The notes beneath the pieces were generated by a model that had not been told where the DNA came from, searched no databases, and saw only the letters and a program-made list of their open reading frames with translations. DNA of 28,400 nucleotides, taken from positions 1-28,400 of the forward strand of contig JALNXB010000025.1 in the NCBI GenBank assembly GCA_023230585.1, read 5' to 3'. This DNA comes from a bacterium. GTDB taxonomy: Bacteria > Ratteibacteria > UBA8468 > B48-G9 > JAFGKM01. Below are positions 22,818 through 28,400 of the stretch, in pieces (position 1 is the stretch's first letter; every line of letters starts with the position of its first letter). The position numbers were made by a program, and so were the translations under genes.

Positions 22818-23669
22818 ATGAACACTTCTACAAAATTTATTAAAAAAAAAATAAAATTCTCTGATACAGTAACCACAAAAAATGTTTTAAGAAAGTTTAA
22901 CCTCCATTCAGTATGCGAAGAGAGCAGATGCCCTAATATAGGTGAATGTTTTAAAAATAAGACTGCCACTTTTCTGATACTTGGAGATATATGTACAAGA
23001 AACTGCGCTTTCTGTAACATAAAAAAAGGGGTACCTATCCCTGTCGATTACAAAGAACCTTTAAGAGTTATTAAAGCAGTTGATGAACTTAAAATAGATT
23101 ATGTTGTGATAACAAGTGTTACCAGAGACGACCTTGGCGATGGTGGTGCTGGGTTGTTTGCTGACCTTATTAGGGTATTTAAAGAACATTTTGACAACAA
23201 AAAGATAGAGACCCTTGTTCCAGATTTTATGGGTAAAGAAAGTGCTATAAAAACTGTTGTTGAAAGAAGACCTGATGTATTTGCTCACAATATAGAAACT
23301 GTCCCTTCTCTATACCCTTACATAAGAAGTAAAGCGGATTATAGGAGGTCTTTATATGTCCTTGAGAAAGTTAAAAACATAGATAATTCTCAACTAACAA
23401 AATCAGGGATTATGCTTGGACTTGGAGAAAAGAGAGAAGAGGTTCTTAATGTAATGGAAGATATAGTTTCTACAGGATGTGATTTTTTAAGTATTGGACA
23501 ATACCTTGCACCCCAAAAAACTAGTTGGGAAACAGTAAGGTACCTTACTGATGATGAGTTCCTTTTTTTTGCCTCTAAAGGTAAAGAGATGGGGTTTAAA
23601 CATATAGAAAGCGGAACCTATGTTCGAAGTTCGTATAACGCTCACAGGTATTTAAACCCCAACCCTTAA
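22818..23669 (+). CDS. lipA: Lipoyl synthase
   Basis: This is a 283-aa radical-SAM enzyme that inserts two sulfurs into the octanoyl group on GcvH. The auxiliary cluster is held by Cys33, Cys38 and Cys44 (CX4CX5C), and the radical-SAM cluster by Cys59-x3-Cys63-x2-Cys66 (GDICTRNCAFC). The C-terminal RSSYNA motif, whose Ser ligates the auxiliary cluster, is present. Normal length. The ATG follows the lipM stop by 3 nt with a weak ribosome site. Last gene of the glycine cleavage/lipoylation operon. No strong terminator follows; repeats start at about 23706. Confidence 0.97.
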   Translation: MNTSTKFIKKKIKFSDTVTTKNVLRKFNLHSVCEESRCPNIGECFKNKTATFLILGDICTRNCAFCNIKKGVPIPVDYKEPLRVIKAVDELKIDYVVITSVTRDDLGDGGAGLFADLIRVFKEHFDNKKIETLVPDFMGKESAIKTVVERRPDVFAHNIETVPSLYPYIRSKADYRRSLYVLEKVKNIDNSQLTKSGIMLGLGEKREEVLNVMEDIVSTGCDFLSIGQYLAPQKTSWETVRYLTDDEFLFFASKGKEMGFKHIESGTYVRSSYNAHRYLNPNP

Positions 23670-23705
23670 ACAAAACCCCACCCAGAGAAAGAAAAGGCAT
23701 AAAAC

Positions 23706-23748
23706 AAAAAGCCCCCCTCACCTTACATCCTCTCCCCCAGAGGGGAGA
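23706..23748. repeat. Dispersed CTCACCTTACATCCTCTCC element
   Basis: Second copy of the 43-bp element at 11323-11365, with a CTCTCCCC...GGGGAGA hairpin. Confidence 0.75.
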
Positions 23749-23760
23749 TTGTCCCTGGTT

Positions 23761-23846
23761 GTCATTCCGGACTTGGTCCGGAATCTCGTTTTTACTACCC
23801 CTTTTACGTGGATTAGGTTAGAGATCCTGAAACAAGTTCAGGATGG
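23761..23846. repeat. REP doublet A-B, left of the giant gene
   Basis: Palindrome A (GTCATTCCGGACTTGGTCCGG, 23761-23793 with the trailing TCTCGTTTTT), a spacer of about 30 bp with TTTTACGTGGATTAGGTTA, then palindrome B (GATCCTGAAACAAGTTCAGG). It is the inverse of the element at 28306-28393; even the spacer matches in part. Confidence 0.85.
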
Positions 23847-23875
23847 TAAATTGTGGCGGGCAGAAGACAATACTA

Positions 23876-23895
23876 CCCCCCATTCCGTCTTTGCG
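23876..23895. repeat. Fragment CCATTCCGTCTTTGCG, inverted to 28237-28258
   Basis: CCCCCATTCCGTCTTTGCG is the reverse complement of the end of the start-codon-associated repeat on the other side of the giant gene. Confidence 0.75.
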
Positions 23896-23939
23896 AATGT
23901 ACTGGGAAATAAAAGCAAAAGAAGAATTAAATTTATTTA

Positions 23940-26900
23940 TTATTTTTTAAATTGGATAAACCCAGCATTTTCAAGCCGCCATACAGAAGCCCCTGTTGGT
24001 ATCCAGACAAACCAGCCAGTTCTTTTGTTTGTTCCTATGTTAAATGCAAGTTTATCTACCTCTGAAGGGTCTATACCTATCTTATTGAAAGGTATCTTCA
24101 TCTCTGCCTGCCACGCTTGGGTGGAATTATCGGTTATTTTTACCTTAAATTCTATACTTTTTTCCAACTCGTTCACAGATTTAAAGGGCATACCGAAATT
24201 GTTTTTAACCTCTGCTTTACCATCAAATTTGCCCCATAAAACATATATTGGACCTGTTGGCATATCTTCAAGCCACCAACCTCTACTATGGGAACCAATC
24301 TGACTTTCTAATGAAATCTCCACTACTGGTAGATGTCGTTTTAAGGACTCACGCATACCATCCATCCATGGGTCTGGTTCATTAATAATACCTACATACA
24401 GATAATCTTTATCATACTGCATCCAGACAAAACTTTTTGCACCTTTTTTTGCATCATCACCTGTATAATATTTTTCTATCACCATTGACGTTTTTTTATC
24501 TAACCCAGACCATTCTTCTTTATTCAAATTTCCGTCTATCGTAACAGGTAATTTTCTTTTTGGTATGGTATAAGTAAGAGCAGGGCTTTTCCTTTTTACA
24601 ACACTCATAGTTGCTTTCATTTCTCCAAGAGGAGACCAATCTGATTTATAATATTTACCTATATCTTCTTTTGTTCTATTTATAGGCCAACTTGCCCTAA
24701 GTTGGTCTTTATAAACTCCTATACTACTTATATTGATAGGTTCATAACCTGTAAGCCCGTATATAGGTGCACCCGGTCTTAACCGAAAATCCATATTTTC
24801 TTTATCCATAAATAGAGGTTCCTGACCATCCCAATTATTCTTAAAATGGGTAGATGCTTGGGTTCCCCTTCCAAAAGAGATGAAAGCACCTCCAGTATTA
24901 AAATTCCGTTCTATTACGCTACCTTGAATACTACCCCAACTTGAAGGTTCTCTCTCCAACATATTAATTAATGGTGGGTACCTATAACTCCAAGGCGGTT
25001 GTTTATACCTTAATTCTTGAAGCCGTTGAGACATTCCGCTCATCATTCTTAAATTTGGACCTCCATCTATATCCTGATTATTACAGAATATATTAGACCT
25101 ATCGCCTTGCCCAACACCTCTACCTTCAATATCTATAAACATATTGTTGGTTATATAGTTTCCTGGGTAGGTACTTGATATTCCAGTAGGTACTCTATAA
25201 AAAATGTTATCAACAAAAACCAAGCCGGCGTTCATAGCATCAACGTGTATAGCGTTAAGACCATGGGTAAGGTTGGGAGATGAATGGGTGGATATATGAT
25301 GAAAAAAGTTGTTACGCGTAACTGTGCCTCGGCTCATTAAATACCAGGGTTCTCCGTAAATATACATTGCACCTATCTCTCTTCCTTCGTAAGGACCGTC
25401 GTGCAGTTCATTAAATTCTATGATATGGTCATTAGCATTAAAATATATCATTTGGTGAGGGCTATCATGTATTACGTTATGGGAAACTATTTGACCTATA
25501 CCGTTAACACTAACTCCTTGCCTATACCCTCCACAAAACCTGTTAAACCTGTGTATATGGTTATTTTCTACCAGATGTCTTGCAGGGATAAGTTCTTTTC
25601 TAAAAGGCATAACGCCTCTAACCGCCAAAGGTTTAAGGTTAACCCCGCCCTCCCCCATATCGTACATATCGCAACCAACAACCTTGTTATCCCAACCTTC
25701 GTCTATTACAACAGCCCATTGGCCTGTATTTCTAATTACACTACCAGCGATAAGGTTGTTTCTCCCACCATTAATAACTATTCCGTGTTGCCAGGTTCCT
25801 TCAATAGTTATGTTATATAAAACTATATTTGAAGTTTTGTTAAAAGTGAAAACAGGTTTGTCTAAAGTTGTAACTATAACCTCGCTTTTTGTTATATCTT
25901 GAGGAGGATAAAAATAGAGTTTTCCGCTACTTCTGTCCAGATAAAACTCTCCGGGCATATCAAGTTCACTCAATATGTTGTAGACAAAATAAGGGTGGTC
26001 TTTTGCAACTCTTGTCTCTTTCCATCTTGCTCTTGGGTATGTGTTTGGCATTAAATCTATTATTTTTTTCTCTGTATCTATACTTTTAATTTGTGAATGC
26101 ACCATTATATAAGGCTGAACTACCCCAAGGTAGCCTTTGACCCACATATCTTTTTCATCTTTCCATCTTTCAGGTCTATCTCCTGAGTAGATAAACTTTC
26201 CTTCACCAAATTCAGCATTTCGAGATACACCATCAACTTTAGCCAACCCTGCCACTCTAACCCAATCATTGTTAGGCCATTGTGCTAACTTCATTATCTT
26301 TTCATTAAAGATAAGTTCAAGTGCGCCTTGATTGGCTACAGGGAATCCTCTGGGCAACAGTTGCCCGTACTCTGTAATACCTGCCTCTTTTAAGTCTGCA
26401 ACCCAAACCTTATCTTTTGATTCTTTAGGTAACCGTTTTATAATGTCAAGGTCTTTCAAAGGTTTAAAGTTTGATACCTGTTTACCACCAATAATACGAA
26501 CTTTTTCTCCCTGATACCCTCTATATACTATTGGAGAAAACTCTGCCCCTGAATCTTGGGTATCAAAAACAATACCGTCTGTGATAAAATAGTTACCACC
26601 CCTCAAATAGACTGATATACCGCCTGCTGGTATACCTTTCTCTTTAATTTTTCGGACCTCTTCTTGAGCTCGTTTGATAGTCGCAAAAGGTTTATCTTTT
26701 GTTCCTCGATTGTTATCGTTCCCTTTTAAAGAAACGTATATCTCATATTTTGGACTATTAACCCATTCTACCCTTTTCTGCCTTGGACTCTTTAACTCTT
26801 TGCCGTCTGCCAGACCTTCAATTTCTTCAAGTCTATTACGAATATCAAGCCTGTTACCATCGTTAGGGAACGAACTTGATTCCTCTTTTATAAAAAGGTT

Positions 26901-28121
26901 GGTATATATGGTTCTTGCTACAGAATATTTTTTTTCATTCTTCCACATATCTCCAATTAAGAGTTCTGCTTTAAAACCGTGATAGTTAGAGGTGTTTTTT
27001 TTTAATATCTTTCCGTAACACTCTCTTGCTTTTACAAAATTTTTCTCTTCAAGATAAACCTCTGCTTCTCTAAAGAGAGCGTATACTTTATAATTGTGGG
27101 ACAACTTTTCATAAGAATTTATTTCGTTGTAGGTTTTATGTGCGTTATTATAATCTTTTTCCAGACGGTAGCTTTCAGCAATATTGAATAGAGAAAGTTC
27201 TTTACCATAATTAGGAAGGTGTTTCAATTTTTCGTATTCTGCTCGAGCTTGTTGAAAATCACCTTTTTTTACAAAAAAGTCGGCTTTTTGAAAAACATCT
27301 TTCTCAGATAACCCTTTAGGACCCATACCACGTTCTTCTATCTCTTCTTCTGTTAAGACCCTATTGTATACCACTACTTCATCAATATCTGTTATAAGGG
27401 AACCTATTCCAAGTTCTGAAAAACCAATCTTGAATAGTTCAGGTCTTTCTACAGGTAAGTAATCTTTTTCAAACTTGTTTGAAGCGATATGTTTACCGTT
27501 TAGGTACAACTTCATCTCTTTACCGTCCCAGGTGATAGCAATATATTGCCACATATTATCCTGTATGGCTATTCTTTTGCTTAAACTTGCACCTGCTTTC
27601 CCGCTACCACCTTCGCCTCCGAGTGCGTATGTTATAGAAGAAGGGTTATAAGAAGTAATCAACCTCCAACCTTGCCTATACCCTGAAACAGACATTAAAT
27701 GCCCGTTATTTAGTTTGCTTGCAGGCAGAATACTACCTAAACCTTGCCTGCGAAACCAAACTTCAGCAGAAAACTGTTTGTCTTGTATATTAAATGTAGC
27801 CCCTTGGTACCAACCTCTATCAAGCCGAACCGCTTTCTTGTCGCTCCATCTACCTTCAACCACCTTTAAATCATCAAAGACTTCTTTTGTCTGCCTGTTT
27901 ATGTAAGGAACAAACTTTAAATCCCCGTTGTTACCACTTAAATCTTTTACAATACTTTTACTATCTTTTACATCTTCAAATGTGTAATACCTTGCTACAC
28001 TCTTATCTTTGATAAGTGATTCTTTCTTCTTTAACCATTCCTGGTAACCAGTATTTTCAGCGTATAAACTTACAACTCCCATTGTTAGCAACAGAAATAA
28101 AAATTTCAACCTTTTTTCCAT
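23940..28121 (-). CDS. Giant secreted LamG-TPR-beta-helix-CBM9-like protein
   Basis: This is a 1393-aa protein with a Sec signal peptide (MEKRLKFLFLLLTMGVVSLYA, cut near residue 21). In order: a LamG/concanavalin-like domain (about 35-265; YYTFEDVKDSKSIVKDLSG, MKLYLNGKHIA, DEVVVYNRVLTEEEI); TPR-like helical repeats (about 270-435; ARAEYEKLKHLPNYGKEL); a long right-handed parallel beta-helix (about 455-1110). The helix starts YEIYVSLKGNDNNRGTKDKP, has many NN/H repeats such as NNHIHRFNRF, and ends near LRPGAPIYG. A C-terminal CBM9-like domain (about 1175-1393; PVTIDGNLNKEEW, YLYVGI, AWQAEMKIPFNKIG) follows. Likely a polysaccharide-binding or -degrading envelope protein; no catalytic residues can be assigned. 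AAGGAG precedes the ATG, with a dispersed repeat ending 25 nt upstream. Confidence 0.9.
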   Translation of the reverse strand: MEKRLKFLFLLLTMGVVSLYAENTGYQEWLKKKESLIKDKSVARYYTFEDVKDSKSIVKDLSGNNGDLKFVPYINRQTKEVFDDLKVVEGRWSDKKAVRLDRGWYQGATFNIQDKQFSAEVWFRRQGLGSILPASKLNNGHLMSVSGYRQGWRLITSYNPSSITYALGGEGGSGKAGASLSKRIAIQDNMWQYIAITWDGKEMKLYLNGKHIASNKFEKDYLPVERPELFKIGFSELGIGSLITDIDEVVVYNRVLTEEEIEERGMGPKGLSEKDVFQKADFFVKKGDFQQARAEYEKLKHLPNYGKELSLFNIAESYRLEKDYNNAHKTYNEINSYEKLSHNYKVYALFREAEVYLEEKNFVKARECYGKILKKNTSNYHGFKAELLIGDMWKNEKKYSVARTIYTNLFIKEESSSFPNDGNRLDIRNRLEEIEGLADGKELKSPRQKRVEWVNSPKYEIYVSLKGNDNNRGTKDKPFATIKRAQEEVRKIKEKGIPAGGISVYLRGGNYFITDGIVFDTQDSGAEFSPIVYRGYQGEKVRIIGGKQVSNFKPLKDLDIIKRLPKESKDKVWVADLKEAGITEYGQLLPRGFPVANQGALELIFNEKIMKLAQWPNNDWVRVAGLAKVDGVSRNAEFGEGKFIYSGDRPERWKDEKDMWVKGYLGVVQPYIMVHSQIKSIDTEKKIIDLMPNTYPRARWKETRVAKDHPYFVYNILSELDMPGEFYLDRSSGKLYFYPPQDITKSEVIVTTLDKPVFTFNKTSNIVLYNITIEGTWQHGIVINGGRNNLIAGSVIRNTGQWAVVIDEGWDNKVVGCDMYDMGEGGVNLKPLAVRGVMPFRKELIPARHLVENNHIHRFNRFCGGYRQGVSVNGIGQIVSHNVIHDSPHQMIYFNANDHIIEFNELHDGPYEGREIGAMYIYGEPWYLMSRGTVTRNNFFHHISTHSSPNLTHGLNAIHVDAMNAGLVFVDNIFYRVPTGISSTYPGNYITNNMFIDIEGRGVGQGDRSNIFCNNQDIDGGPNLRMMSGMSQRLQELRYKQPPWSYRYPPLINMLEREPSSWGSIQGSVIERNFNTGGAFISFGRGTQASTHFKNNWDGQEPLFMDKENMDFRLRPGAPIYGLTGYEPINISSIGVYKDQLRASWPINRTKEDIGKYYKSDWSPLGEMKATMSVVKRKSPALTYTIPKRKLPVTIDGNLNKEEWSGLDKKTSMVIEKYYTGDDAKKGAKSFVWMQYDKDYLYVGIINEPDPWMDGMRESLKRHLPVVEISLESQIGSHSRGWWLEDMPTGPIYVLWGKFDGKAEVKNNFGMPFKSVNELEKSIEFKVKITDNSTQAWQAEMKIPFNKIGIDPSEVDKLAFNIGTNKRTGWFVWIPTGASVWRLENAGFIQFKK

Positions 28122-28146
28122 ATCTCACTCCTTTAAAATAATATCG

Positions 28147-28270
28147 TTCTGCCAAACTTGGTTATGCTTTAAGCGACAATTGCGAAGGAACGTCTTGTCC
28201 CGCGTACCTCCGAGGGAATTACCACGCCAAAAGACGGCTCGCAAAGACGGAATGGGGGGAAATTACCTTT
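28147..28270. repeat. Start-codon-associated dispersed repeat, copy 3
   Basis: TTCTGCCAAACTTGGTTATG begins 25 nt from the giant gene's start codon. TTTAAGCGACAATTGCG, CGTCTTGTCCCGCGTACCTCC, CACGCCAAAAGACGG and CTCGCAAAGACGGAATGGGG follow. Same order as at 11949 and 16606, but without the CTGAGCC tail. Confidence 0.85.
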
Positions 28271-28305
28271 TACCCTCCCACTTTGTCGCCCGAACGCCCA
28301 AACTT

Positions 28306-28393
28306 GTCATCCTGAACTTGTTTCAGGATCTCTCACTTAACCTACGTAAAGTAAGTAGTACAAAACGAGATTCCGGATCAAGTCCGGAATGAC
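28306..28393. repeat. REP doublet B-A, right of the giant gene
   Basis: Palindrome B (GTCATCCTGAACTTGTTTCAGG), a spacer of about 32 bp with AACCTACGTAAAGTAAGTAG, then palindrome A (GAGATTCCGGATCAAGTCC). Inverted copy of 23761-23846. It closes the gene-free stretch 28122-28400. Confidence 0.85.
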
Positions 28394-28400
28394 ATGCAGG

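Larger units (their letters stand above)
23670..23939. other. Convergent intergenic region made of repeats
   Basis: Between lipA (plus) and the giant secreted-protein gene (minus). It holds the CTCACCTTACATCCTCTCC element, the A-B palindrome doublet and a CCATTCCGTCTTTGCG fragment. No gene; an open frame from 23749 reads through the repeats into the antisense of the giant gene. Confidence 0.7.

Noticed and set aside
23749..24303. Plus-strand 184-aa open frame overlapping the end of the giant gene
   Set aside because: Antisense to the CBM9-like domain and starting in REP DNA; no ribosome site.
28180..28392. Plus-strand 70-aa open frame at the window end
   Set aside because: It consists of the start-codon-associated repeat and the B-A doublet; non-coding.

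Overview
The window is about 28.4 kb of AT-rich chromosome from what looks like an uncultured anaerobic bacterium of the PVC group (Lentisphaerota/Omnitrophota-like). This is inferred from two type II pseudopilins of the H-X9-DG type, a large secreted LamG/TPR/beta-helix protein, an enolase-superfamily sugar-acid type enzyme, a xylose-isomerase-like TIM barrel, and a full set of anaerobe oxygen-defence proteins. No rRNA, tRNA, CRISPR array or transposase gene was seen.

Layout. Positions 1-1639 hold two minus-strand pseudopilins, the first cut by the window edge. Then come ccdA (minus) and an enolase-superfamily gene (plus) that diverge, followed by an mscS-mgtE operon (minus). Positions 6302-7347 are a gene-free block of dispersed and tandem repeats. 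Positions 7348-14522 form an all-minus oxygen-defence island: ogg2-perR-rubredoxin-fprA, a lone ferritin-like gene, superoxide reductase plus an iron-sulfur-flavoprotein-like gene, and grx-trxB-zip-rubrerythrin. The rubredoxin (13311-13472) is only 53 aa and overlaps the end of perR. A phosphatase-superfamily gene and a TIM-barrel gene follow (14586-16580, minus).

On the plus strand, 17075-18722 is a phosphate transport pair (PiT permease plus DUF47/PhoU-like regulator). Positions 18841-23669 are a glycine cleavage/lipoylation operon: gcvH-gcvPA-gcvPB-lipM-like-lipA, with no gcvT or lpd nearby. Positions 23940-28121 (minus) encode a 1393-aa secreted multidomain protein.

How the genes work together. 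In the oxygen-defence island, superoxide reductase, rubrerythrin-type proteins and the flavodiiron protein would remove superoxide, peroxide and O2. Rubredoxin and an NADH-type thioredoxin-reductase/glutaredoxin pair would supply electrons, PerR would sense peroxide, and Ogg2 would repair oxidised guanine. In the glycine operon, LipM and LipA would build the lipoyl group on GcvH next to the split P-protein.

The most unusual signal is in the intergenic DNA, which is packed with GC-richer dispersed palindromic repeats. One family sits at exactly the same distance (25 nt) from the start codon of three unrelated genes. A second forms a heterologous REP doublet whose inverted copies bracket the giant secreted-protein gene. 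A 230-bp direct repeat brackets the grx-trxB-zip-rbr operon. A 148-bp structured tandem repeat runs into the rubrerythrin stop codon.
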